In this document: piece by piece, positions 13,512 to 19,934 of the stretch | Numbering within the stretch: position 1 is the stretch's first letter | Layout of the letters: each line of letters begins with the position of its first letter | DNA from: a virus | DNA: 31,079 bases | IMG/VR virus record: IMGVR_UViG_3300045999_011248 | Span: 1-31,079 of that record | Direction: 5' to 3' (one strand) | Notes under the pieces: generated by a model | Told to the model about the DNA's origin: nothing | What the model saw: only the letters and a program-made list of their open reading frames with translations | Database searches by the model: none | Program-made: the position numbers and the translations under genes

Positions 13512-14093
13512 ATGGGATTCCTCTCAAAAAGCGCATCCGCAGCAGTCACCTCTAATGGCACAGGCGGCGGCTACCTCAGCCTCAGCAAACTGCCCGACGG
13601 CGGCAGCGTCCGCTTCGCCCTACTCACCGACGAACCTCTGGAGTTCTACGAGTCCTGGGGCCAAGCCAACGGCTCCTCCAAGCCCTTCCGCTTCGACTTC
13701 GAGCCCACCTATGAGGACGTGGTTGCCGAAATGGGCGACTACGAGCCCCGCGAAGGACGCGGCGGCCCTGGCACCGCAGACGTGAAGTTCGCCATCGCCT
13801 GCCCGGTCTACAACTACGAGTCCGGCAAAGTTCAAGTCCTGCAGATCACTCAAAAGTCCATCCTCAAAGAGATCGACCAGATCTCCCAGATGGAGGACTA
13901 CGAAAACCTGCTGGACTGGGACTTCACTATCAGCAAAAAGGGCTCGGGCCTGCTGACTGAGTACACCGTGCGCCCCGTCCCCCGCAAAAAGGGCAGCCAA
14001 GAGCACATCGACGCCGCTTGGCTGGAGGCCAAATCCGAAGGCTTCGACATCACCCGCCTGCTCACCGGCGGCAACCCCTTCAAGGCCGCTTAA
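13512..14093 (+). CDS. Probable single-stranded DNA-binding protein
   Basis: A 193-residue protein from ATG 13512; the open frame reaches 13476 without a better start. After a short Ser/Gly N-terminus it has a beta-rich core: LPDGGSVRFALL (about 26-37), an acidic-aromatic loop and KFAIACPVYNYESGKVQVLQ (about 92-111). TQKSILKEIDQISQMEDY and FTISKKGSGLLTEYTVRPVP follow. This order matches phage SSB-like OB-fold proteins, where a KxI-helix and a final Y.V.P strand are typical. The C-terminus lacks a strongly acidic tail. Its place with the RecB-type nuclease and opposite the primase-helicase supports the call. A recombination mediator is the alternative. Confidence 0.6.
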   Translation: MGFLSKSASAAVTSNGTGGGYLSLSKLPDGGSVRFALLTDEPLEFYESWGQANGSSKPFRFDFEPTYEDVVAEMGDYEPREGRGGPGTADVKFAIACPVYNYESGKVQVLQITQKSILKEIDQISQMEDYENLLDWDFTISKKGSGLLTEYTVRPVPRKKGSQEHIDAAWLEAKSEGFDITRLLTGGNPFKAA

Positions 14094-14113
14094 GTAGCAC
14101 TTTGAAATTTTCA

Positions 14114-14137
14114 AGGCCCCTACCCAGGGGCTTTTTT
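14114..14137 (+). terminator. Strong intrinsic terminator after SSB-like gene
   Basis: GCCCCT (14116-14121), loop ACCC, AGGGGC (14126-14131), then TTTTTT (14132-14137). It is a textbook rho-independent terminator about 20 bp after the SSB-like stop codon. Confidence 0.9.
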
Positions 14138-14142
14138 AGTGG

Positions 14143-14148
14143 TATTAT
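14143..14148 (+). promoter_or_regulatory. TATTAT -10 box for the nuclease gene
   Basis: TATTAT starts 5 nt after the terminator's T-run, 22 nt before ATG 14171. The match to the bacterial -10 consensus is good. The -35 position falls inside the terminator stem and is not consensus. Confidence 0.4.
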
Positions 14149-14170
14149 CAGATTGGGAAAGAATATCCAA

Positions 14171-15010
14171 ATGGCCTCCAACACACAAGACACACTGGCA
14201 GGACTGCGTAAGTGGAGGCTGGAACAAGACAATTCAGGCCCCTTCCGGGTCTACAGAGACATAAACGGCAATATCTACCACTCTGTTACACACATCCTTA
14301 AAGAGACCAGCGACAAAACCGGACTGGAGCGCTGGGTTGCTCGCCTCGGCGAGGCTGAGGCTTCACAACAAAGAAATGTTGCTGCCACCCGAGGCAACAT
14401 GGCCCATTCACAGGCTGAATACCTCCTCAAAACCTCAATGCAGCTGGCACGTTCCACTGCAAACAAGCGCAATTCAATCCGCTGGGACGAACAGGGCTTA
14501 GCCCGCATCCCGGCCCCCATCACCCAATGGGCACTCAAGCGGGTCCGCCCCAACGTTCCCAGGGTTGGCTGGAGCGCCTCCGGCTACGCCCGCAGTCTGT
14601 CCGACTGGATCACTGAAAACGTCACCGAAATTTTTGCCTCCGAATTTTCCATTCACCACCCCGCCGGCTTCGCTGGAACCTGCGACGCCCTAATCGGTCT
14701 CAAAAACAACGAGCTGGTACTAGCCGACTGGAAGACCAGCGTGGGACGTAAAACGGCCATTCATGACGGCCAGGAACGCCTCCCCAACGGCCATTCATAC
14801 ATCGACCAATGCGGCGCCTATTCACTGGGACTCCGCCACCTCACCGGCCTCCAACCAACTGGAGCAGCCATCGTTTTGGCGCGTAGGTGTGGCGCCCCCA
14901 ACATCCACTACATGACCAGAGACGAGCTGGAGCAAGCCGAGTGCTCGTTCCTCGCACGAGTGGAACAGTATTTCGACCAGCTTCAAACCGCCATTCATGC
15001 CACAGCCTGA
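14171..15010 (+). CDS. RecB/Cas4-type PD-(D/E)XK nuclease
   Basis: A 279-residue protein from ATG 14171, directly downstream of a -10-like box. Residues 74-82 hold RGNMAHSQA, the His79 motif of RecB-family nucleases. GFAGTCDALIG (166-176) gives Asp172. LVLADWKTS (182-190) gives the D-x-K pair Asp186/Lys188. YIDQCGAYSLGL (210-221) supplies the Q...Y motif. All core residues are present, so it should be a metal-dependent DNA exonuclease used in recombination, repair or host DNA breakdown. It follows the SSB-like gene and contains four of the CTGGAGC motifs. Confidence 0.85.
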   Translation: MASNTQDTLAGLRKWRLEQDNSGPFRVYRDINGNIYHSVTHILKETSDKTGLERWVARLGEAEASQQRNVAATRGNMAHSQAEYLLKTSMQLARSTANKRNSIRWDEQGLARIPAPITQWALKRVRPNVPRVGWSASGYARSLSDWITENVTEIFASEFSIHHPAGFAGTCDALIGLKNNELVLADWKTSVGRKTAIHDGQERLPNGHSYIDQCGAYSLGLRHLTGLQPTGAAIVLARRCGAPNIHYMTRDELEQAECSFLARVEQYFDQLQTAIHATA

Positions 15011-15083
15011 AAAGTCATTCATGCTGGAGCTGTGAAAGCCACTCGGGAGCCATTCACTGGCTCCTTTTTTTGTGGCCATTCAT
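14756..15083 (+). repeat. Dispersed GCCATTCAT repeats
   Basis: GCCATTCAT is exact at 14756, 14790, 14990 and 15075, with variants GTCATTCAT at 15014 and GCCATTCAC at 15050. The copies cross from the nuclease gene into the intergenic terminator region and lie in two reading frames (AIH and GHS), so they are not a protein repeat. Function unknown. Confidence 0.5.
15046..15071 (+). terminator. Strong intrinsic terminator after the nuclease gene
   Basis: GGAGCC (15046-15051), 7-nt loop, GGCTCC (15059-15064), then seven T (15065-15071). It separates the rightward nuclease gene from the facing leftward gene that ends at 15080. Confidence 0.9.
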
Positions 15084-15316
15084 AGGATCTCAATGTGAGT
15101 CTCAAGCGTCTCACCCGGAAGGGACACCACAAAAACCTCACTTCCATCCAACGCCAGCATGTCTATCGGCTGGAGCACGATCAGCCCCCGCGCCGCAAGA
15201 CCCCTGGCGGTCTGGAGCGTACGGCGATCAGTCGGCAGGATGCTTGGCACCCCCACCGACTGAATGTGGGCCAGGAGATTCCGCTGGTTCGTTCCCAGCC
15301 CCACCGCCTTTCTCAT
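15080..15316 (-). CDS. 78-residue winged-helix-like protein
   Basis: ATG 15316 shares its A with the upstream TGA (TGATG). The first half resembles a winged helix: LGTNQRNLLAHIQSVGVPSI, then RRTLQTARGLAARGLIVL (recognition helix and wing), followed by beta strands EVFVVSLPG. The pattern of a conserved RTLxxARGLxxRGLIxL is like small MarR/PadR-type domains that replace 'right-hand' regulatory helices. It may be a phage regulator. The family call is weak. Confidence 0.5.
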   Translation of the reverse strand: MRKAVGLGTNQRNLLAHIQSVGVPSILPTDRRTLQTARGLAARGLIVLQPIDMLALDGSEVFVVSLPGETLETHIEIL

Positions 15317-15759
15317 CAGCTGGAGCGCTTACGGCTGGGCTGGGCCTTGCCGGCATCGCTGCGTTGCTTGCGCGGTGCACCCTTACCGGGCTTTGCCCGA
15401 TTGGCTGGAGCAGCCGGATCTTTTTCGGTGCGCGGAAAAATTCCCGTAGCTTGTGGAAAAAGTTCGGCGGGTATATCAGCTCCGCCGTTCAACCGCTGGC
15501 AGTCTCGCCAGTAGGGCACAAGCTCCCGCCACAGCTGGAGCGGACCTTCCTTGCCGTGCTCAGCCTGGAGCGCTAGCAGGTCTGCCCAATCGGACGCCTC
15601 GATGGTGGACCGCTCGATCGCCCAACGCAGGTCACGTAGGTGGCGCTTCTCCAAACGAAGCTGCTCCCGCTCCGCCTCTCGCTGATCACGCTGAAACGCT
15701 TTCCGTTCCCGGGTTGTGTTCCACTCGCCGCCGCTCACGCCACTACCCCCTGAAGCCAT
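15316..15759 (-). CDS. 147-residue charged protein of unknown function
   Basis: I chose ATG 15759; GTG 15768 adds three residues. A long charged helix (about residues 15-50, ERKAFQRDQREAEREQLRLE) may be a coiled coil. It is followed by a helical WADLLALQAEHGKEGPLQLW part and a basic, Pro-rich tail (KPGKGAPRKQRSDAGKAQPS). It carries several CTGGAGC motifs on its non-coding strand. No family is recognised, and a nucleic-acid-binding role is only suggested by the tail. Confidence 0.5.
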   Translation of the reverse strand: MASGGSGVSGGEWNTTRERKAFQRDQREAEREQLRLEKRHLRDLRWAIERSTIEASDWADLLALQAEHGKEGPLQLWRELVPYWRDCQRLNGGADIPAELFPQATGIFPRTEKDPAAPANRAKPGKGAPRKQRSDAGKAQPSRKRSS

Positions 15760-15989
15760 GCCTGGCACGCGGCTACGGATTCCGGGCTGAGATCCTGGCG
15801 GTTAAAGCGGTCACCCTCCAGGCAAAGCCCGGCGGTGATGGCGTTAAAGGTCGATAGGTAGTAGCTGGAGCAAAGCATCCCGCCGCCATAGCGGAATTCA
15901 ACTATCGGTTCAGGGTGACCGCCTGGGATGCGGCGAAGTGCTGCCAGCTGAACCGTCAAGGCGGCCCCCTGGCGCGTTGTTACGTGCAT
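15735..15989 (-). CDS. 84-residue hypothetical protein
   Basis: ATG 15989, first gene of a three-gene leftward unit; it overlaps the next gene by 25 nt. The product has short strands (TVQLAALRRIPGG, PIVEFRYGGGMLCSSYY) and a final helix (SVAACQAWLQGVV). It is Cys- and Tyr-containing, with no known motif. The TGCTACTGT box at 16019-16027 is its probable promoter. Confidence 0.5.
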   Translation of the reverse strand: MHVTTRQGAALTVQLAALRRIPGGHPEPIVEFRYGGGMLCSSYYLSTFNAITAGLCLEGDRFNRQDLSPESVAACQAWLQGVVA

Positions 15990-16003
15990 TGTTCCCTATG
16001 GGT

Positions 16004-16071
16004 GAGGGTTACCCTCTAACAGTAGCACCACGGCCAACCTTGGCTAGCCACATTGCAAAGTGTGACAGTAG
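16004..16071. promoter_or_regulatory. Divergent regulatory region
   Basis: Between divergent starts at 15989 and 16131. It holds a palindrome GAGGGTTACCCTC (16004-16016) and a leftward extended -10 TGCTACTGT (16027-16019). A 12-mer GTGTGACAGTAG (16060-16071) also lies here, and its exact reverse complement occurs at 17699-17710. The layout suggests a regulated divergent promoter with operator sites. The binding protein is unknown, though the HTH and RHH-like proteins are candidates. Confidence 0.4.
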
Positions 16072-16130
16072 TAGGGGTAAGCGGCTGGCGCGTCGATAGG
16101 ATTCCGGAGCACACCAAGGCACACCATGCC

Positions 16131-16514
16131 ATGACGATTTTCAGAACCACCGAACCGCGCGGCACCTTTCGCGTTACCTACGAAACCGTGACAGCAGAGT
16201 CAGCCGAGCAAGGGGACTGCGCTGATCGCGGCTGGCTCAGTTGGAACGGCAGCCCCGCAGATAAGTATTTCGACTCTGTGTGGGACCTGCGCGACCTTAC
16301 CGACAAGCTGGCAGGTTGCTACGCAGAGGGTGACGGCGACCGGCTGCCACGCTGGATCACGCTGGATCCGGGCGCAGACTTTTGGTTGTCGCCGTTCTGG
16401 CGCGATCTCGCGGGGGAGGATGCCCTGGGCGTTACCGCTTCGGTGCACCGGCCGGACTGGATCACCGACGCCAGCTGGATCAGAGTTTGCCGGCTGCTCG
16501 GCTGGCGTGCTTGA
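16131..16514 (+). CDS. 127-residue hypothetical protein
   Basis: ATG 16131 was chosen because the upstream in-frame part from 16053 covers the regulatory region. The product is rich in Trp and Asp (DRGWLSWNGSPADKYFDSVW, then LDPGADFWLSPFWRDLAG). It looks like a folded soluble protein without metal or membrane motifs. Its stop codon lies in the -35 of the next promoter. No family is recognised. Confidence 0.6.
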   Translation: MTIFRTTEPRGTFRVTYETVTAESAEQGDCADRGWLSWNGSPADKYFDSVWDLRDLTDKLAGCYAEGDGDRLPRWITLDPGADFWLSPFWRDLAGEDALGVTASVHRPDWITDASWIRVCRLLGWRA

Positions 16515-16539
16515 CGGCTGGCCCGTCCGGGCTTACTGT
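16511..16539 (+). promoter_or_regulatory. Sigma70-type promoter TTGACG-17-TACTGT
   Basis: TTGACG (16511-16516), exactly 17 nt, then TACTGT (16534-16539), 33 nt before ATG 16573. This is the best -35/-10 pair in the window. The -35 contains the stop codon of the previous gene. It shows that TACTGT can serve as a -10 here, which supports the other TACTGT boxes. Confidence 0.6.
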
Positions 16540-16572
16540 ATTTCACGAGACCCCAACCCTAAGGCTCACACC

Positions 16573-16920
16573 ATGATCCTGTCCCCTGCATCCCGTAACG
16601 GCTGGAGCTTTCCAGCTGATCAAACCCTCTCGCTGCTTGATATCCGCGAGCTGAGCGCAACTACCGGTTACTGCTGGTGTGTTGAGACTCGCTACCACGG
16701 TCCCACCAACACCAAGGGCAGCCGCATCAGCGTGTCGTTTGTAGGCAGCCGTAAGGGCAGCAAGACCTACGCATACCGACACGCTTTAACTGGTCCTGAG
16801 AATCACGTGGCTGCTGCCGTGGAATGGATGCAGCAGCTGGGCAGTCTTAACGGTGCGCCATCCTATGCCCTAGTTGCCAAGGCCAGCAGCGATAAAGGAT
16901 ATGTCCTGACCTTCTGCTAA
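16573..16920 (+). CDS. 115-residue hypothetical protein
   Basis: ATG 16573, between a clear promoter and a clear terminator, so it is probably a monocistronic transcript. The product has a beta-rich core (GYCWCVETRYHG, then GSRISVSFVGSRKGSKTYAY) and a helix (ENHVAAAVEWMQQLGSL). It is basic and soluble. A separate promoter and terminator suggest expression at its own time, perhaps early. No family is recognised. Confidence 0.65.
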   Translation: MILSPASRNGWSFPADQTLSLLDIRELSATTGYCWCVETRYHGPTNTKGSRISVSFVGSRKGSKTYAYRHALTGPENHVAAAVEWMQQLGSLNGAPSYALVAKASSDKGYVLTFC

Positions 16921-16942
16921 CTGGTTCTCCTACCGATCAACG

Positions 16943-16968
16943 GCCCGGCCACAGTGCCGGGCTTTTTT
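16943..16968 (+). terminator. Strong intrinsic terminator
   Basis: GCCCGGC (16943-16949), loop CACAGT, GCCGGGC (16956-16962), then TTTTTT (16963-16968). It ends the single-gene unit at 16573-16920 and precedes the terminase unit. Confidence 0.92.
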
Positions 16969-17018
16969 CGCGGCGCTCGCTTCGCTCGCTTGCGAAACGT
17001 GACAGCATACCGCGTAAC

Positions 17019-17501
17019 ATGAAGGCACAGCAGTTTGTGACAGTAACCGTGGAGGATTCCGCTTCCCAAGATGTAGCAAAGCTCTCGAACGTAGGCAACG
17101 ATGAGAGCAAGCGCTGGCGCGGTGGGAAGGGCTTAACCGCTCGCGTAGAGGAAAGGGCGAACTGGTGTTATGCCGAGATCTTGAATGGTGGCACACGTAG
17201 GCAGATCACTGCCAAGCTGGCAGATCGGTTCAGCGTATCTCAGAGAACCGCAGACGAAGACTACAGCCGTGCTCTGGAGCTGCTGAAGACGGAGCAAATC
17301 GCCACAAGAGGTGATCTGCTGAACCAAATACAGGCACTCCGTCTAGCAGCAGTGCGCAAGGCCCTAAGTAAGGGGCAGTTGCAGACCGTGGCAATGTTGC
17401 TTAAAGACATGGGCGCTGTCATTGGCGAGGCTGCGCCAGAGCAGCAAGCAGCGGCAGCGCCGACCCTTCAAATCACAGTGGAGGATAAGCGCCAGGTTTG
17501 A
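17019..17501 (+). CDS. terS: Terminase small subunit
   Basis: A 160-residue protein from ATG 17019. After a 35-residue polar N-terminus there is an HTH (residues about 45-85, ANWCYAEILNGGTRRQITAK, then LADRFSVSQRTADEDYSRAL). A helical oligomerisation part (RGDLLNQIQALRLAAVRKAL, then LQTVAMLLKDMGAVIGE) and an Ala/Pro-rich tail follow. This HTH-plus-coiled-helix layout is that of small terminases that bind pac or cos DNA. The large subunit lies 1 kb downstream with two small genes between. The assignment rests on layout, not on a clear family motif. Confidence 0.65.
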   Translation: MKAQQFVTVTVEDSASQDVAKLSNVGNDESKRWRGGKGLTARVEERANWCYAEILNGGTRRQITAKLADRFSVSQRTADEDYSRALELLKTEQIATRGDLLNQIQALRLAAVRKALSKGQLQTVAMLLKDMGAVIGEAAPEQQAAAAPTLQITVEDKRQV

Positions 17502-17544
17502 CCGCTGGCCGCTTGTGTGCAACAATACGGGGTGTAAGCTCACC

Positions 17545-17697
17545 ATGCTTCCCGTGCAACGTCTGCATCTCTTTGTCGTCCTACTGATCGGATCGGCTGT
17601 GCTCGCTATGGGCGCCGACAACTCAAACCAGCTGGCACGTTGCGAGGCTACCGGCCGCGGCCAGGCGGAGTGCCGGCTCCTTGTGCTCGGCCGCTGA
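17545..17697 (+). CDS. 50-residue exported or membrane micro-protein
   Basis: From ATG 17545 to TGA 17695-17697. The N-terminus is a signal peptide or anchor (LFVVLLIGSAVLAMGA, residues 9-24). The mature part is about 26 residues with two Cys (residues 33 and 43) that could form a disulfide. It lies between the terminase genes, directly before an inverted-repeat operator. The role is unknown; a superinfection or envelope peptide is possible. Confidence 0.5.
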   Translation: MLPVQRLHLFVVLLIGSAVLAMGADNSNQLARCEATGRGQAECRLLVLGR

Positions 17698-17698
17698 T

Positions 17699-17737
17699 CT
17701 ACTGTCACACACTGTAACATTACAGAATGTTACAGTA
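17699..17737. promoter_or_regulatory. TGTAACAT inverted-repeat operator
   Basis: CTGTAACAT (17712-17720) and ATGTTACAG (17727-17735) form a perfect 9-bp inverted repeat with a 6-bp spacer. Just upstream, CTACTGTCACAC (17699-17710) is the exact reverse complement of the 12-mer at 16060-16071. TGTNACA half-sites recur at 18386-18405. This looks like a dimeric HTH operator. The HTH protein encoded just downstream (17835-18191) is an obvious candidate binder. Confidence 0.5.
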
Positions 17738-17741
17738 TCAG

Positions 17742-17767
17742 CCGGGGCTCACTACCCCGGTTTTTTT
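17742..17767 (+). terminator. Strong intrinsic terminator
   Basis: CCGGGG (17742-17747), 7-nt loop, CCCCGG (17755-17760), then seven T (17761-17767). It ends the small-terminase unit. Confidence 0.92.
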
Positions 17768-17768
17768 G

Positions 17769-17777
17769 TGCTACACT
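17769..17777 (+). promoter_or_regulatory. TGCTACACT extended -10 box
   Basis: TG-C-TACACT begins 2 nt after the terminator T-run, 57 nt before ATG 17835. The -35 position is within the terminator stem, so activity would depend on the extended -10 or an activator. Confidence 0.35.
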
Positions 17778-17834
17778 ACATGTGTGAGCGCAGCAGTGAA
17801 CGCGCCACACCCACTACCCACACCACGGGAACAA

Positions 17835-18191
17835 ATGAACTACCCCACCACCGCCCAAGTCTCTGCCCAGCTGGAGCAGTACGCCCGCACTATCGCCCCA
17901 GCCGTTGCCTTCTGTATCACGCTAGTGGTTCATACGTACTGGCTCGGCTATCGGCTCGGCCGGCTAGTACACAGTACTAATGACTGGCTGGCGCAGCACT
18001 GGCCAACGCGCCCCCAGCCTGCACAGAATGTAACATTAGCAGAGGTTATCACCGAGACTAAGACTGTTGTACTAGTCGACGACGTGGTCGCACTGCGCGC
18101 GCAGGGCCTGACGCAGCGTGCCATAGCGGAGCGCCTAGGCGTGTCCCGCACGACCGTACGGCGTCGCCTGGCCGCTAGCGGCCAATCATGA
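17835..18191 (+). CDS. Membrane-anchored helix-turn-helix protein
   Basis: A 118-residue protein from ATG 17835. Residues 19-38 are a hydrophobic segment (TIAPAVAFCITLVVHTYWLG) followed by a basic, Tyr-containing turn. Residues 45-75 are a Pro/Gln-rich linker. Residues 84-114 are a helix-turn-helix (VALRAQGLTQRAIAERLGVS, then RTTVRRRLAAS) of the HTH_23/resolvase type. One protein thus has a membrane anchor and a DNA-binding end. It is flanked by TGTNACA operators and terminators, as an autoregulated unit might be. It may sense membrane state or tether DNA. Function is unproven. Confidence 0.65.
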   Translation: MNYPTTAQVSAQLEQYARTIAPAVAFCITLVVHTYWLGYRLGRLVHSTNDWLAQHWPTRPQPAQNVTLAEVITETKTVVLVDDVVALRAQGLTQRAIAERLGVSRTTVRRRLAASGQS

Positions 18192-18195
18192 CGCA

Positions 18196-18233
18196 CACTA
18201 AAAAGCCCGCCTGTACTGGCGGGCCTTTTAGTG
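18196..18233. terminator. Bidirectional terminator
   Basis: CACTAAAAAGCCCGCC (18196-18211) pairs with GGCGGGCCTTTTAGTG (18218-18233) with one mismatch over 16 bp and a 6-nt loop. The A-run and T-run flanking the GC core allow termination in both directions. Confidence 0.9.
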
Positions 18234-18557
18234 CCGGGCCAACCGGCGGTGCAGCCTTACTCAGGGCGTGTTGGGCTCGTGGTGACGCGTCGTGTACCCG
18301 GTTCCGCGGGGGAGATTGTTTAGCGAGGAATCCCCGTCCCTCGTGTTTGTACTATAGCACAGTAGTACAGCACTACGGGCAATATTGTCACATACTGTAA
18401 CACAGTACAGACGTACCAGGGGGTAGGGTTCGGCGCTGCCCGTCGGGGAACAATGCCCAGGGAACCTACTGACATATCCTTAATTCCTTCCTCTGTTACA
18501 CACCGGGGGCAGGGGTTCAATTCCTGTAATAACCTAGAAGGTACCCGTCTACTACAA
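18234..18557. other. Leader region upstream of terminase large subunit
   Basis: No gene is seen in these 324 bp. It holds a GTACTA...TAGTAC inverted repeat (18349-18368) containing TACTAT (18350-18355), a candidate -10. TGTCACATACTGTAACA (18386-18402) is a second TGTNACA-type operator, and a TGTTACA half-site occurs at 18494-18500. A GGGGTTCAATTCCTGTAA segment (18513-18530) resembles a tRNA T-arm but no whole tRNA can be folded around it. Terminase expression is probably regulated here. Confidence 0.4.
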
Positions 18558-19808
18558 ATGCCCGAATCAGCTGGAGCACTCACCCTTCGTTATGCCCAGG
18601 GTGAAGTGTTTAACAGCCGCAAACGCTTCAGAGTATTGGTAGCGGGCCGTCGATTCGGCAAAAGTTACCTCTCATGTATCGAATTATTGCGTGGGGCGAT
18701 CGAAAAGCCGGGCGAAACATTCTTTTACGCGGCCCCTACATACCGGATGGCAAAGGACATTGCCTGGAAAGTCCTAAAAAGGCTGGTTCCGAAAGCATGG
18801 ATCAAGAGCAAGAACGAAACCGACCTCAAGATCGAGCTTGTGAACGGCTCAACAATCGAACTAAAGGGCACTGAAAACGCGATGGCCCTCCGCGGCCGCA
18901 GTTTGGCTGGCGTGGTGCTCGACGAAGCCGCCTTTATGGACAGCGAAGTCTGGTTCGAGGTGATCCGCCCCGCCTTGGCTGACAAACAAGGCTGGGCACT
19001 CTTCATCTCCACGCCCGACGGCACGGCTAGCTGGTTCTACGACCTCTGGTGCTACTGCGAAGAAGGTGACAACGACTGGCAACGCTGGCAATTCACCACG
19101 ATTGATGGCGACAACGTCCCACCAGAAGAAATCGAAGCTGCCCGCGCCCAACTCGACCCCCGCACCTTCCGCCAAGAATTCGAAGCTTCCTTTGAGAACC
19201 TCTCCGGCCTCGTCGCCATCAGTTTCTCGGACGAAAACATCGACAAAACCGTCCAAGACCTGCCCGTCCTACCCCTCCTGCTTGGCGTGGACTTCAACGT
19301 CGACCCAATGAGCGCCGTCTGCGCGGTCAAAAAAGGCGACGTCCTCTGGGTCTTCGACGAAATCATCATGACCGGCGGCGCCACCACCTGGGACCTCTGC
19401 GAAGAAATCCAAACCCGCTACGGCGTGGAGCGCCGCATCATCGCCTGCCCCGACCCCACCGGCGGCGCCCGCAAAACCAGCGGCGTTGGAGCAACCGACC
19501 ACAACATCCTGCGCAAATCGGGCTTCACCGTATCCAGCCCCCGCAACCCTTGGAAAATCCGCGACAAGATCACTTGCGTCAACACCGCCCTCTTAGATGC
19601 CTCTGGAACCCGCCGTCTTTTCATCCACCCCCGCTGTAAAGAACTCATCAAATCGCTCCGCACCCTGACCTACGCTCCCGGCACCGGCCTCCCCAACAAA
19701 AACCTAGGCGTGGACCACGCTTTCGACGCCCTGGGCTACCTCTGCCTCCAAACCTTCAACCTTGCCAAACCCGAGAATATGGGCAAGACCAACTATCGTG
19801 TGTGGTAA
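18558..19808 (+). CDS. terL: Terminase large subunit
   Basis: A 416-residue protein from ATG 18558; an in-frame ATG at 18453 would add 35 residues of regulatory-region DNA and was rejected. ATPase: Walker A VAGRRFGKS (28-36), adenine-binding PTYR about 60-63, Walker B GVVLDEA (118-124) and coupling motif FISTPDG (149-155). RNase H-like nuclease: LLGVDFNVDP (241-250) with Asp245, CPDPTGG with Asp299, GVDHAFDALGY with Asp386/Asp390. It is complete for ATP-driven packaging and cutting of concatemers. The close likeness is to the Terminase_3/6 group, so headful or cos use cannot be decided. Confidence 0.95.
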   Translation: MPESAGALTLRYAQGEVFNSRKRFRVLVAGRRFGKSYLSCIELLRGAIEKPGETFFYAAPTYRMAKDIAWKVLKRLVPKAWIKSKNETDLKIELVNGSTIELKGTENAMALRGRSLAGVVLDEAAFMDSEVWFEVIRPALADKQGWALFISTPDGTASWFYDLWCYCEEGDNDWQRWQFTTIDGDNVPPEEIEAARAQLDPRTFRQEFEASFENLSGLVAISFSDENIDKTVQDLPVLPLLLGVDFNVDPMSAVCAVKKGDVLWVFDEIIMTGGATTWDLCEEIQTRYGVERRIIACPDPTGGARKTSGVGATDHNILRKSGFTVSSPRNPWKIRDKITCVNTALLDASGTRRLFIHPRCKELIKSLRTLTYAPGTGLPNKNLGVDHAFDALGYLCLQTFNLAKPENMGKTNYRVW

Positions 19809-19825
19809 TAACCTACTGGAGCGTA

Positions 19826-19932
19826 ATGGCAGCAAAAAAGGCCCCGTGGTGAAATCCCGCAAACAAGCCATTGCTATTGCCATGAGCGAGGCTGGAATGA
19901 CCAAAAAACCCACTAAAAAGCGCAAGAAATAG
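19826..19932 (+). CDS. Small basic protein made by -1 frameshift (or with indel)
   Basis: ATG 19826 opens MAAKK and, unshifted, stops at TGA 19850-19852. The heptamer A AAA AAG (19834-19840) is in exactly the right phase. A -1 slip there continues as GPVVKSRKQAIAIAMSEAG and ends in a Lys-rich tail at TAG 19930-19932. The joined product, about 35 residues, resembles DUF6496-type phage peptides (KSRKQAIAIA motif). A one-base deletion in the A-run would look the same, and a GTG start at 19846 or 19849 is a third option. GGAG inside CTGGAGC (19816-19822) may be its ribosome site. It follows terminase in the head cluster. Confidence 0.5.
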
Positions 19933-19934
19933 TC

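Noticed and set aside
16973-16994. GCTCGCTT/CGCTCGCTT short direct repeat before the small terminase gene
   Set aside because: Too short and too close to a terminator to claim a pac or cos site; noted only as a place to look.
18513-18530. tRNA T-arm-like segment before terminase
   Set aside because: The stem cannot form the standard five pairs with a 7-nt loop, and no acceptor, D or anticodon arm is found around it. No integrase is present to support an att site.
18453-18557. N-terminal extension of terminase large subunit
   Set aside because: The extra 35 residues lie in operator-like DNA and have no likeness to terminases. ATG 18558 lies a normal distance before the ATPase.
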